Origin: Limnothrix sp. CACIAM 69d
GTDB taxonomy: Bacteria > Cyanobacteriota > Cyanobacteriia > CACIAM-69d
Length of the DNA stretch: 64,000 nucleotides
Reading direction: 5' to 3'
Assembly: GCA_001913845.2 (NCBI GenBank)
Contig: MKGP02000003.1
Coordinates: 1-64,000, forward strand
Part shown: positions 34,583-43,360 of the stretch, piece by piece
How the letters are laid out: each line of letters begins with the position of its first letter
Position numbering within the stretch: position 1 is the first letter of the stretch
Notes under the pieces: generated by a model
Told to the model about the DNA's origin: nothing
Database searches by the model: none
What the model saw: the letters and a program-made list of their open reading frames with translations, nothing else
Made by a program: the position numbers and the translations under genes

Positions 34583-35360
34583 CCTCTGGACGAATCTCGA
34601 TCGAACCCCCATCGCAGGTCACCGGTAGCGATTCCACCCGTGCCCAACACCCCCAACGGTGTATTGCCCCGCGACTTCAGTTCGATGGCAACCATTCGAT
34701 TGCACTGGTTGACTGCATAGGTTGACTGCATAGCATTGACTGCTGGGATGGCAGCGATCGCCACAACCGGCAACCAGTGCAGCGAAGTTATTCTAGCCGT
34801 CTTTGTTCGATTGGACGGATCGAACCCGACCCAGCACACAAAAACCCGGTCAAAATCAACGCAACAGCCCCGAAACCCAGGGCAGCGATCGGGCAATTGG
34901 GTCACCCTCGCGCCATGGCGAGCCATTGCGTTGGCTCCGTCAGTAGGCTGGCAGTGCTCCTTCAGCCGTCCTCGGTCAGCACTGGATCCGTACGCAGTCA
35001 GTACATTGGACTGGGCCAATCGACCCGTCATCAGATTCCTCAAGACCCTGATTCCATGCTGGTCTGGTCGATCGCGCTCCAATCATCACCACAACTCCAG
35101 CAGCGAAATGCAGCATGAAGGGTCTGCTCGCTGACATCTAGTGTCCAGCAAAGAGCCATAAACCTATCATGAATCGGGCCAAGGGGCGATCGGCCGGAAT
35201 TTCTTAAACAATTAATTCTGCTGATTCGGCCGATTCCGCCCTTGGGACTCGGCGTGGTTAATGACTGGATGTAACTGAACGCAACGAATGGGAAGAATTT
35301 ACGGATAATCTAATGCGGGCCATCTGCCCCTAATTCCTGTTGTTAAACCGATCTGAACCT
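34583..35360. promoter_or_regulatory. Long dnaA upstream region with iterons and inverted repeat
   Basis: About 780 bp between dnaA and the divergent amidase gene. TTGACTG-core direct repeats start at 34709, 34722 and 34736 (13-14 bp apart). They are enclosed by a perfect 11-bp inverted repeat, TGCACTGGTTG at 34701-34711 and CAACCAGTGCA at 34771-34781. The block starts about 120 bp upstream of the dnaA ATG. It could regulate dnaA or bind an initiation factor. I found no clear DnaA boxes. The remainder has no supported gene. Confidence 0.5.
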
Positions 35361-36170
35361 ATGAAGTCCTACCTGGCGGCGGCAGTCCAAATGAACAGCC
35401 AGCCCGATCTGGCCCACAACCTGGCCCAAGCCGAAGACTTAATTGATCTGGCCGTGAACCGGGGGGCAGAACTGATTGGCCTGCCGGAAAATTTCTCCTT
35501 TTTGGGCGAAGAAAACGCAAAACTTGCCCAGGCCAGCGAGATTGCCGCCGCCAGCGAAAAATTCCTGAAAACCATGGCCCAAAAATATCAGGTCACCATT
35601 TTGGGAGGTGGATTTCCCGTGCCAGTGCCGGACAACCAGGTGGCCAACACGGCGCTGCTGGTGGATCCCGATGGCTCCGTGGTGCGATATGAAAAGGTGC
35701 ATTTGTTCGATGTGGATTTGCCCGATGGCAACACCTACCGCGAATCGCAAACGGTGTTGGCCGGTTCCCACTTGCCGCCCCTCTATCGATCGGACAATTT
35801 GGGCAATTTGGGCCTCTCGGTTTGTTATGACGTGCGGTTTCCGGAGCTATATCGCCACCTGTCCAAGCAGGGCGCAGATGTGTTGTTTGTGCCCGCAGCG
35901 TTCACGGCCTACACGGGCAAGGATCATTGGCAAGTGTTGCTGCAAGCCCGGGCGATCGAGAACACCTGTTACGCGATCGCCCCGGCCCAAACGGGTCTCC
36001 ATTATGGCCGCCGCCAGTCCCATGGCCACGCGGTGATTATTGATCCTTGGGGCACAATCCTGGCCGACGCGGGAGATCCGGTGGGCCTCGCGATCGCAGA
36101 AATCAACCCCGATCGGTTGGCCCAAGTCCGTCGCCAAATGCCCTGCCTGGAGCACCGCGTTTTCGGCTAA
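35361..36170 (+). CDS. Nitrilase-family amidohydrolase (Nit-like)
   Basis: A 269-aa carbon-nitrogen hydrolase. The catalytic triad is visible: E43 in GLPENFSF, K112 in YEKVHLFDVDLP and C155 in LSVCYDVRFPELYR. The sequence is close to the Nit1/NitB group, which hydrolyses deaminated glutathione in a metabolite-repair role; other omega-amidase substrates are possible. The start is MKSYLAAA; a TTG seven codons upstream is unlikely. A hairpin at 36216-36236 may end the transcript. Confidence 0.9.
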   Translation: MKSYLAAAVQMNSQPDLAHNLAQAEDLIDLAVNRGAELIGLPENFSFLGEENAKLAQASEIAAASEKFLKTMAQKYQVTILGGGFPVPVPDNQVANTALLVDPDGSVVRYEKVHLFDVDLPDGNTYRESQTVLAGSHLPPLYRSDNLGNLGLSVCYDVRFPELYRHLSKQGADVLFVPAAFTAYTGKDHWQVLLQARAIENTCYAIAPAQTGLHYGRRQSHGHAVIIDPWGTILADAGDPVGLAIAEINPDRLAQVRRQMPCLEHRVFG

Positions 36171-36215
36171 ATGCCCATCTGATTAACGCCCATCCAAACA
36201 AGCCATCCAAAAAAC

Positions 36216-36236
36216 GGGGGCGCAACACCCGCCCCC
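36216..36236 (+). terminator. Candidate terminator after the amidase gene
   Basis: A 7-bp GC-only stem, GGGGGCG at 36216-36222 and CGCCCCC at 36230-36236, with a 7-nt loop, followed within ten bases by TTGATTTTCT. The T-tract is interrupted, so confidence is moderate. Confidence 0.55.
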
Positions 36237-36336
36237 AAACCTTGATTTTCTAATTATTTGCAAATTCCCTTTCCTGCGAAAACCCAGATATTATTAAACG
36301 AAGCATTTTATGTAAGCTTTTGAGTTCCAAGCTGCC

Positions 36337-36951
36337 ATGGTTCCTCGAGTCAAGCTTTTGGCCCTGATGGTAACAGGATTGTTGCTCACGGCGGGCTTTG
36401 GCAAATCAGCCCAGGGCCAGGACACAGACCCCCTGTGCTACTTCACCGATGCGGCTGGCAACCGCCGGGATCTGAGTGCTTGGTGTGGTCGGCCGGGCAA
36501 CGGTCTAACTTCACCAACCAGCGCTCCGGCATCAGTGCCGATGGGGCCACCTCCGGAGGCTACGAGTGCCAACGGGGGCGGCAATGTGGATTTGTTGCAG
36601 TGCCGCGTTCAAGCAGAGCGTCGCACCGAGCAGGCTAGCCCCAGTCAACGCTTGATCGTTCATCTCATGGGTTCTGTGCAAAACCGAACGGGTAAACCTG
36701 TGAGCAATGTAACGGTGCGCTATGTCGTGAAATCAGAAGCCAGCATTTTGAGTCGCGATGGACGCTCATTAAATGAATCGCTGCTAGGGATCGGCGATCG
36801 CGGCACTTTTGATCGAAAAGATAAACCAATCGCCCTAGAAGCTGTGACTAGTAGCGATAACCGTTGGCGAATTGAGGTTGAGGGTATTGACTGGGTAGAA
36901 GCAGGTATGGCTCGATCGCGTCAACTTTCGCCCCCAACCCGTTGTTATTGA
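36337..36951 (+). CDS. Secreted hypothetical protein, 204 aa
   Basis: A signal peptide is evident (VKLLALMVTGLLLTAGFGKSAQG, cleavage near residue 26). The mature part begins DTDPLCYFTDAAGNRRDLSAWCG, with two cysteines, then a Pro/Ser/Ala linker and a ~100-residue domain with alternating strands (LIVHLMGSVQNRTGKPVSNVTVRYVV) that resembles an Ig/FxLYD-like beta-sandwich. I cannot name a family. It is probably periplasmic. Confidence 0.65.
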   Translation: MVPRVKLLALMVTGLLLTAGFGKSAQGQDTDPLCYFTDAAGNRRDLSAWCGRPGNGLTSPTSAPASVPMGPPPEATSANGGGNVDLLQCRVQAERRTEQASPSQRLIVHLMGSVQNRTGKPVSNVTVRYVVKSEASILSRDGRSLNESLLGIGDRGTFDRKDKPIALEAVTSSDNRWRIEVEGIDWVEAGMARSRQLSPPTRCY

Positions 36952-37005
36952 TTCGTTGCTATTGATTACGATCCATCATCACTCATTGGGCTGGGTGACG
37001 GAATG

Positions 37006-37551
37006 TCATTCAGGCGCGGGGTCACTGGGCAGATTGTTAGTCAGGCTCATGGTTTCCAATTGATCAAAGCCTTCTGCCAGTTCCGGGGGCGATTGATCCA
37101 ATTGTTGGGCCATCCGTTCAATGACATGGGCGGGAACCTGTCGATCGCGCTGGGCATTCCAGGCCAAGCATTGCTCCAACGGGGTTTGCACCCACCAGCC
37201 GATGATCTGGTTAAAACCCAATTCCCGAGCGGTTTCTAAGATTCGCTGTCGTTGGCGCGGGTCAGCATTGGTGGCATCGTAAACGGCATCGGCTGCGTTG
37301 GCGATCGCGGTTTGCAGTCGATCGCACACCACCTGCCAAATGGCTGACCAATCGCCCTGAACAGCCGCATCACCAAAGAGTTCAGCCCGAATGGCATCGG
37401 TGGAAATCCAATGTCGATCGGGAGCGGCGGCTTGCCACTGGCGGGCCAGGGTGGACTTGCCACAGCCCGGCGGCCCAATCAGCAAAATCAGGCGAACCTT
37501 GGACAGGCCCGAGGCGGGGGGATCAGCAATGGGGCGATCGGGAAGTGGCAT
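37006..37551 (-). CDS. P-loop kinase-like ATPase (AAA_33 type)
   Basis: A 181-aa P-loop protein with Walker A GPPGCGKST at about 26-34, a DxD-like WISTDAIRAELFGD, and VYDATNADPRQRQRILETAREL, the pattern of zeta-toxin/polynucleotide-kinase-like small-molecule or nucleic-acid 5'-kinases. Substrate unknown. The gene is divergent from hflX. Confidence 0.8.
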   Translation of the reverse strand: MPLPDRPIADPPASGLSKVRLILLIGPPGCGKSTLARQWQAAAPDRHWISTDAIRAELFGDAAVQGDWSAIWQVVCDRLQTAIANAADAVYDATNADPRQRQRILETARELGFNQIIGWWVQTPLEQCLAWNAQRDRQVPAHVIERMAQQLDQSPPELAEGFDQLETMSLTNNLPSDPAPE

Positions 37552-37635
37552 GGCGCTGGAATGGGCGAATCAGCCGGTTAACGCCACAGGTTAACGCTGT
37601 AGGTTAACGACATCGGCTAACGAGATGGTTTGAGC

Positions 37636-39624
37636 ATGGTTGAGCCGTTGAACCGCCTAAGGATCAGGGATCTCCCTCGCCTTAGCTGGCCCGGCCCGCC
37701 TAAAATTGAACCATTCTCCACCGCCCGATCGCCCCTCCCCGGCGGGAGATACGTGGCGATCGCCGTTGGGGAAATCTGGCTCATTTTGCCGTTCTATTCT
37801 TTCCCGTTTTCTTGTCGCATTCTGAGGTGGCTTATCGAAACCATTCATGGAGATCTGAAAGGTCTCAAAACCAACCAACTCAAACAACTGAAGCGGCTTT
37901 ATCATCAGCGCGTGCCCGGCGATCGCTTCACCACGCCGGAATTTGCCCAGCGCCTGGCCGCCATCAGCACCGAACTGGAAAAACCCCTTTGCGTTTACGT
38001 TAACCGGCGGGGCCAGGTGATTCGAGTCGGTGTGGGCACGCCGCGCCAAACCCAAATCCCGCCTTTGGAATTGCCGCGTTACGGGGCCGAGCGCCTGTGC
38101 GGAATTCGCTGCATGGCCACTGCGCCCGAGTCAGACCAGCCAGGAACCGGAGCGTTGACGGCCTTGGCCCTGCAACGGTTGGATGCGTTGGTTTGGTTAC
38201 CGCTCACGGGCAGTGGTTTTGCGCGGCGGGGCGGTGGTGTGGGGGGCTATGTGAAATCGGCGCGGGTGGCCCATCTGTTGCCGCCGTCCAATCTGCCGGG
38301 GCTGGTGGTGCGAGGGACAGAATCGGCGGCCGAAAGCGTCACCCAAAGCACCACGGTGTTGCCGCCTGTCCCGATCGAGGATTTGGCAGAGCAGGACTTT
38401 CTGGACTTTGTGACGGGGCTGGAGGCCGAGTTTGCCCGGGAAGTGTCCGGCTTAGAGATTGATCAAGCGGGCGATCGGGTGTTGTTGGTGGGGGTGCAAA
38501 CGAGCGATCGGGATCCCAGGGCCTTTGAAGACGGGCTGGCGGAACTCGATCGGCTGGTGGACACGGCCGGCGGTTCCGTGGTTGGTGTGGTGCGCCAAAA
38601 GCGATCGCGCCCCCATCCCCAAACCGTGGTGGGTGAAGGGAAGGTGGAAGAAATTGCCCTCCAGGCCCAGAGCTTGGGGGCCAACCTGGTGGCGTTCGAT
38701 CGGGACTTGTCCCCGGCCCAAATCCGCAACTTGGAAAAATTCATCGGCACGCGTGTGGTCGATCGCACCGAGGTGATTCTCGATATCTTTGCGCAACGGG
38801 CCCGATCGGGCGCGGGCAAGCTGCAAGTGGAACTGGCCCAGTTGGAATATCTCATGCCTCGGCTGACAGGCCGTGGCCAGGCCATGTCTCGGTTGGGCGG
38901 TGGCATTGGAACCCGGGGGCCCGGTGAAACCAAATTGGAAACCGAACGCCGGGTGATTCAACGGCGCATTTCTCGCTTGCAACGGGAGGTGAACGAACTC
39001 CAGGCCCACCGCAACCGCCTGCGCCAACGTCGCCAACACCACGATGTGCCCACCGTGGCGATCGTGGGTTACACCAACGCTGGAAAATCAACCCTGCTGA
39101 ACGTGCTAACCGATGCGGAGGTCTACGCGGCCGATCAACTGTTTGCCACGTTGGATCCAACCACTCGCCGCCTGACCCTGACTGTGCCCGCCCCGATCGC
39201 CCCGATCGCTGAATCGGAATTTCCAGACAGCCCCGAATTTGCGGAACCCACCGAAGGGCGATCGATCCTGCTCACGGACACGGTGGGGTTTATTCAAGAG
39301 CTGCCCCCGCCCTTGATGGATGCCTTCCGCGCCACCCTGGAGGAGGTGACGGAAGCAGAGGCCCTGTTGCACTTGGTGGATTTATCCCATCCTTCCTGGC
39401 CCCGACATATTGCGGCGGTGCATGAAATTTTGGGTGAAATGCCGATCGTTCCGGGGCCGGAGCTGCTGGTTTTTAACAAAATCGACGCGGCCAGCTCCGA
39501 GGCGATCGAACAGGCCAAGGCGGAATGTCCCCACGGGGTGTTTATTTCCGCAGGCGATCGCCTAGGTCTCGAAACCCTCCGGCAACAGTTGCTGAACCTG
39601 GTTCGCTACGCCACGGGCGAATAG
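37636..39624 (+). CDS. hflX: GTPase HflX
   Basis: A ribosome-associated GTPase that splits stalled or hibernating ribosomes. The HflX domain shows VGVQTSDRDPRAFEDGLAEL and RSRPHPQTVVGEGKVEEI, then the glycine-rich SRLGGGIGTRGPGETKLE, and the GTPase core with G1 VGYTNAGKST, G3 LTDTVGFIQELP and G4 NKID. The N-terminal ~270 residues form the longer cyanobacterial version (ETIHGDLKGLKTNQLKQLKRLYHQRVP), likely the true domain start. Codons before residue ~65 are doubtful: ATG at 37636, GTG at 37753 or a rarer start further in are all possible. Confidence 0.93.
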   Translation: MVEPLNRLRIRDLPRLSWPGPPKIEPFSTARSPLPGGRYVAIAVGEIWLILPFYSFPFSCRILRWLIETIHGDLKGLKTNQLKQLKRLYHQRVPGDRFTTPEFAQRLAAISTELEKPLCVYVNRRGQVIRVGVGTPRQTQIPPLELPRYGAERLCGIRCMATAPESDQPGTGALTALALQRLDALVWLPLTGSGFARRGGGVGGYVKSARVAHLLPPSNLPGLVVRGTESAAESVTQSTTVLPPVPIEDLAEQDFLDFVTGLEAEFAREVSGLEIDQAGDRVLLVGVQTSDRDPRAFEDGLAELDRLVDTAGGSVVGVVRQKRSRPHPQTVVGEGKVEEIALQAQSLGANLVAFDRDLSPAQIRNLEKFIGTRVVDRTEVILDIFAQRARSGAGKLQVELAQLEYLMPRLTGRGQAMSRLGGGIGTRGPGETKLETERRVIQRRISRLQREVNELQAHRNRLRQRRQHHDVPTVAIVGYTNAGKSTLLNVLTDAEVYAADQLFATLDPTTRRLTLTVPAPIAPIAESEFPDSPEFAEPTEGRSILLTDTVGFIQELPPPLMDAFRATLEEVTEAEALLHLVDLSHPSWPRHIAAVHEILGEMPIVPGPELLVFNKIDAASSEAIEQAKAECPHGVFISAGDRLGLETLRQQLLNLVRYATGE

Positions 39625-39628
39625 GCCC

Positions 39629-39664
39629 CCTGCCCGATCGATTCTGCCCGATCGATCGGGCAGG
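39629..39664. terminator. Hairpin between convergent hflX and pilT-like genes
   Basis: A 12-bp stem, CCTGCCCGATCG at 39629-39640 pairing with CGATCGGGCAGG at 39653-39664, with a 12-nt loop. An internal perfect 18-bp palindrome lies at 39645-39662. Both flanking genes end here, so a two-way terminator is possible, though no T-run follows. Confidence 0.45.
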
Positions 39665-39738
39665 CCACGCCGCCGCAATGGGTTAATCAACCGTTAAAAC
39701 AGCAGCTTCCATAGGGGCGTGAGAACTTGTGCCCCGAC

Positions 39739-41163
39739 CTAGACCGCAGAGCTGTAAAGGGAGCCACCTCGCAACATAATCGCCATTTCGTTCTCGCGGG
39801 GTGAATTGGCGAGGGCAATCTCCTCGTTGATTCGCCCTTCCAAATAGAGCTTGTAGAGAATTTGGTTCATCGTACACATGCCCTCGTATTCCGATCGGGG
39901 GATGATGTCCTCCACCTCGTCAATCTGACCTTTCTTGATGTAATCCCGCACCGCATCGGTGTTGATCAGCACTTCAAAGACCGGGGCCCGTTTGCCGTCG
40001 GTGGTGGGCACGAGGGCTTGGGAAATGCAAGCCACCATCGCTTCCGCAATTTGGGTGCGCACGGCCTCGCGATCTTCCGGTGAGTAGAGGGCCAAAATCC
40101 GCTCGATCGTCTTGACGGCCCCGTTGGTGTGCAGGGTTCCAAACACCAAGTGACCGGTTTGGGCGGCCTTCAGGGCGGTTTCCACCGTTTCCCGATCGCG
40201 CATTTCCCCAATCAGAATCACGTCTGGATCTTCCCGCAAGGAAGCCCGCAACGCATTGTCAAACCGTAGGGAGTGAATCCCCACCTCCCGCTGATTGATC
40301 ACCGACTTGCGGCTTTGGTGGACAAACTCGATCGGGTCTTCGATCGTGATGATGTGCCGGGTCATGTTGCGGTTGATGTAGTCAATCATGGCCGCCAAGG
40401 TGGTGGACTTCCCGGAGCCGGTGGGCCCCGTCACCAAAATCAACCCCTTGTGGGCATGGCAAACATTGGCAAAGGCCGCCGGTAAACAAAGTTGCTCAAA
40501 GGTCTTGATTTCCATTGGAATCAAGCGCAACACCATCGCCGGCCCGTTCAGGGTTTCAAACAAATTGATCCGCACCCGCGCAAAGGGATATTGGGCCGCG
40601 CCGTCAAAGTCCAAATGTTCTTGAAACTGCTGAATTTCCAGATCACTCAACACTTCCTGCATCCAGGCCATGAAGGTGTTGTCATCGGTGGTGGGGTAGG
40701 TGGTGGGCTGCATTTGCCCCCGGCTGCGGAAGCGCGGTTCTCGGCCCACAGCCAAATGCACATCGGAATAGTTGTTGCGGAAGGCTTCTTCCACCAACTG
40801 CCGCAGGGTGGGCGCACCTTCTGCGGCCTTCGCCCGAGGGAGGGGACGACGGCCGTTGACGGGGCTGGCTTCTGGGACGATCGGGCCCGGTGGGGCCGTT
40901 TCGCCATTTTCCCCAATCACCTGAAACGACCAGTCCGCCCGCCGATCGCCCAAATTCACACTCAGGTGATGGTTGCCGGGCTTGGGAAACACCAGGTCTA
41001 AGCGCCAAGTGCCGTCCTTGGCCACGATCGGCCCTGTCATCTTGAAGTCATTATTCAGACTGACGACCAACGGTTTGCCCGCATCATCGGGCGTTGCCAC
41101 ACCGGCCACCACAAACCGCTGGAGCGGGCGCACAGGTTGGCTGGGAGCCTGAACAATTTTCAT
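39739..41163 (-). CDS. pilT: PilT-type retraction ATPase with N-terminal Ig-like domain
   Basis: A 474-aa PilT/PilB-superfamily hexameric ATPase that would power pilus retraction. The core is complete: Walker A GPTGSGKST near 248, Asp box ITIEDPIEFVHQ, Walker B DPDVILIGEMRD, His box GHLVFGTLHTNGAVKTI, and a C-terminal AVRDYIKKGQ. Before the usual N-domain (APTLRQLVEEAFRNNYSDVHL) there are about 115 extra residues with a beta-rich, Ig-like pattern (PLVVSLNNDFKMTGPIVAKD, GNHHLSVNLG). The start at 41163 is fixed by a GGAGG site 7 bp upstream. It is a paralogue; the standard short pilT is not in this window. Confidence 0.9.
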   Translation of the reverse strand: MKIVQAPSQPVRPLQRFVVAGVATPDDAGKPLVVSLNNDFKMTGPIVAKDGTWRLDLVFPKPGNHHLSVNLGDRRADWSFQVIGENGETAPPGPIVPEASPVNGRRPLPRAKAAEGAPTLRQLVEEAFRNNYSDVHLAVGREPRFRSRGQMQPTTYPTTDDNTFMAWMQEVLSDLEIQQFQEHLDFDGAAQYPFARVRINLFETLNGPAMVLRLIPMEIKTFEQLCLPAAFANVCHAHKGLILVTGPTGSGKSTTLAAMIDYINRNMTRHIITIEDPIEFVHQSRKSVINQREVGIHSLRFDNALRASLREDPDVILIGEMRDRETVETALKAAQTGHLVFGTLHTNGAVKTIERILALYSPEDREAVRTQIAEAMVACISQALVPTTDGKRAPVFEVLINTDAVRDYIKKGQIDEVEDIIPRSEYEGMCTMNQILYKLYLEGRINEEIALANSPRENEMAIMLRGGSLYSSAV

Positions 41164-41170
41164 TGAGAAA

Positions 41171-41175
41171 CCTCC
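41171..41175 (-). promoter_or_regulatory. Ribosome binding site of the pilT-like gene
   Basis: GGAGG on the minus strand, 7 bp before the ATG at 41163. It decides this start against an in-frame start 45 bp further upstream. Confidence 0.8.
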
Positions 41176-41501
41176 AAAATCCGTCACTACTTCACTAGCA
41201 ATTGCCACCCTTCGCTCACGAAGGCCGCAATCGGGAGGCTTCCTGCTTCATCACGGCGAAGTCCGGTTCATCCGTAACCCAAACCGGACTGGCCGCCGTT
41301 TCGAGATGAATCGCCCCGTTTCAGCCACAGTCGATTTTCAATCCATAGTTTGGCCCATGGTCGAAAGCCCTTGCATTCAGCCTGACCCACCCCTACCGGC
41401 CTGCTGCTGGGGAACTGGGAAACCGGAAAGAGGGTTCCCCTGAACTCCGTGATTTTGCGGATCAGGCTCCCTTTGTTTCTAATCCAAAACCAATGGATTT
41501 G
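41176..41501 (-). promoter_or_regulatory. Leader of the pilT-like gene with two hairpins
   Basis: About 330 bp between folC and the pilT-like gene, both on the minus strand. A perfect 6-bp stem with tetraloop lies at 41209-41224 (CCTTCG/CGAAGG) and an 8-bp inverted repeat at 41261-41289 (GTCCGGTT/AACCGGAC). No gene is visible. These may be leader RNA structures. Confidence 0.4.
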
Positions 41502-42944
41502 TCAGCTTTTGGCCGATAGGGCTGGGGAAAGGGTGGGGGTGCTGATCCGGAAGAATTGCCCCAAAAGATACAGGGAGCCACAGAGCACCACGGGCCGATC
41601 GCCCGCCAGGGCCACCTCCAAAGCTGGCAACAGATCCGTGAAGGGGCGAGTTTCCGTCAGGGCGATCGCCTCGGGAACCAGATGCACCAAGGCTTCGGGG
41701 GCGATCGACTGGGGATCTGGAACAGGCACGGTGTAGAGCCGATCGCCCGATCGCAACAGGATCCGCAACACGGCGGCCGCGTCCTTGGTGCTCAACATGC
41801 CCATCACCCAGGTCACGGGCCCCAAATTTTGCTGATCCACATAGTCCCGCAGCACGCGGGCTGAGTCATCGTTGTGGGCCCCATCTACCAGCAGCGATCG
41901 CCCTTGATGGGTTGTCCATTGCAACCGGCCCGGCCAGCGGGCTTTGGCCATGCCGGTTTGAATGGCTGGGTTGGCAATGGCCCAACCGGCTGATCGTAAT
42001 TGCTGCACCAGCCCGATCGCGACGGCCGCGTTGGTGCGCTGGACAGTTCCGGCCAGGGGCAGCGGATAGGTCAAATCGCCCGATCGCACCCAAGGTAAGT
42101 GGGGCCAAGATTCAGACGGCGGGGCGATCGGCTCGGCCGGCTCCACCCAATCGATCGGGCAGGCCAGTTGGGCCGCGCGATCGGCCACCACGGTTCGGGC
42201 CTCGGGCGGCAGGGGAGCCACCACCAGCGGCCGCCCCGGCTTCAGGATGCCGGCCTTTTCCCCGGCAATTTGTCCCAAGCTGTCGCCCAAAACCTGCCAA
42301 TGATCTCGCCCAATCGAGGTGATGGCACAGGCGATCGGCCCATCCACCACATTGGTCGCATCCAACCGTCCGCCTAGCCCCACTTCCATCACCGCCAAAT
42401 CCACCCGCTGGCGCGCAAAATACAGCCAAGCGGCCACGGTCACCAGCTCGAATTGGGTTAAGGAAATGCCGGTTTGGGCGATCGCCTGTTCCCCCTCGCG
42501 CAGCAACTCAGCCAACACTTGCGGCGCGATCGGGACTTGATCCACCGTGATTCGCTCCGTCCAATCCACCAAGTGCGGCGAAGTGTAACGCCCGGTGCGA
42601 TAGCCGGCCGCCGTCAGAATGCTGGACAGGTAAGCACAAACGGAGCCTTTGCCATTGGTTCCTGCCACATGGACGATCGGCATCTGTTGCTGAGGGTTCC
42701 CCAAAGCCGCCAGCACCCCTAGCATCCGCTCTAAGCCCAACTGCACGCCCAGGGGTTGGAAACTGGCTAATTGCTGGTCTAGTTGGCCTACCTGCTTGGT
42801 CTGATGATCCTGATTGACCTGGTGAGCGTGATTGACCTGATTGCCCTGGTGGCTCTGATGATCCGGGGCTGCCGGATGAGCTGCACTGACCAAATTCGTT
42901 GAATCTAGCGGCCCTGGGTTTGATGGCTCGATCGCCGGAGTCAT
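41502..42944 (-). CDS. folC: Folylpolyglutamate/dihydrofolate synthase
   Basis: A 480-aa FolC, which adds glutamate to dihydropteroate and folates. It has the P-loop VAGTNGKGSVCAYLSSIL near 90, the family motif YTSPHLVDWTERI and the Mur-ligase-like EVGLGGRLDATNVVDGPIACAITSIGRDH, ending with a C-terminal domain carrying LLVDGAHNDDSARVL. Upstream of the domain is a ~45-residue His/Gln/Asn-rich tract of near repeats (HQVNQDHQTKQVGQLDQQ). The ATG at 42944 is chosen because further upstream codons cross the psbY terminator hairpin. Confidence 0.93.
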   Translation of the reverse strand: MTPAIEPSNPGPLDSTNLVSAAHPAAPDHQSHQGNQVNHAHQVNQDHQTKQVGQLDQQLASFQPLGVQLGLERMLGVLAALGNPQQQMPIVHVAGTNGKGSVCAYLSSILTAAGYRTGRYTSPHLVDWTERITVDQVPIAPQVLAELLREGEQAIAQTGISLTQFELVTVAAWLYFARQRVDLAVMEVGLGGRLDATNVVDGPIACAITSIGRDHWQVLGDSLGQIAGEKAGILKPGRPLVVAPLPPEARTVVADRAAQLACPIDWVEPAEPIAPPSESWPHLPWVRSGDLTYPLPLAGTVQRTNAAVAIGLVQQLRSAGWAIANPAIQTGMAKARWPGRLQWTTHQGRSLLVDGAHNDDSARVLRDYVDQQNLGPVTWVMGMLSTKDAAAVLRILLRSGDRLYTVPVPDPQSIAPEALVHLVPEAIALTETRPFTDLLPALEVALAGDRPVVLCGSLYLLGQFFRISTPTLSPALSAKS

Positions 42945-43012
42945 GGTGTTGTTCCTTAGCCTATTGCGCCTTGCAGAGGACAAAAAATGCCCAAAAAAAT
43001 GCCCAAAAACAA

Positions 43013-43039
43013 GTAGGAGCGCCATCAAAGCGCCCCTAC
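43013..43039 (-). terminator. Probable terminator of psbY
   Basis: Read on the minus strand: GTAGGGGCGC, a 7-nt loop and GCGCTCCTAC (one mismatch), then TTGTTTTTGGGC and further T-runs. This is a good intrinsic terminator just downstream of psbY. A similar GTAGGGGCG stem occurs in other intergenic repeats of cyanobacteria. Confidence 0.75.
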
Positions 43040-43099
43040 CATTCTGCGATTGGGTATCGATTGTGGGCGATCGCGACAAAACCGCCAGAGTTTACGAAC

Positions 43100-43213
43100 C
43101 TAGCTGTCTAGCTGACGACGCAATTGCTCGAGAGCTGCCTTACCAATGTTGAAAACAGCCCAGCCAGCAGCCAGCAGCAGCGGAGACACCACAACCAAAA
43201 CGCGCCAATCCAT
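43100..43213 (-). CDS. psbY: Photosystem II protein PsbY
   Basis: A 37-aa single-helix subunit of photosystem II, peripheral next to cytochrome b559. The start is [18 protein letters not shown], then [19 protein letters not shown]. This is the PsbY pattern: the MDWR start, the helix, then the FNIG and AL-x-QL signature. GGGAGAT precedes the ATG by about 5 bp. The terminator at 43013-43039 follows. The gene was below the size at which automated open-frame lists pick genes up. Confidence 0.9.
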   Translation of the reverse strand: MDWRVLVVVSPLLLAAGWAVFNIGKAALEQLRRQLDS

Positions 43214-43360
43214 ATCTTGATCTCCCGTAACAGTTCTAAAAACAGGCGAGCCAATTTAATTAAATGCCATTGTCGGGCATTTGGGGCCTCCCGAACGCGA
43301 CCAGTCGATCGGAATCCTGGGAACTGAGTCATTGGCAGGCATTGGGGTAGGCCGAGTTAC

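Noticed and set aside
34513-35082. Minus-strand open frame upstream of dnaA
   Set aside because: It overlaps the start of dnaA, has no family features and is rich in codons expected from GC-biased noncoding DNA.
34583-35360. Chromosome origin next to dnaA
   Set aside because: Only one weak TTTTCCAC-like match at the dnaA start and no cluster of DnaA boxes; in several cyanobacteria the origin lies near dnaN, not dnaA.
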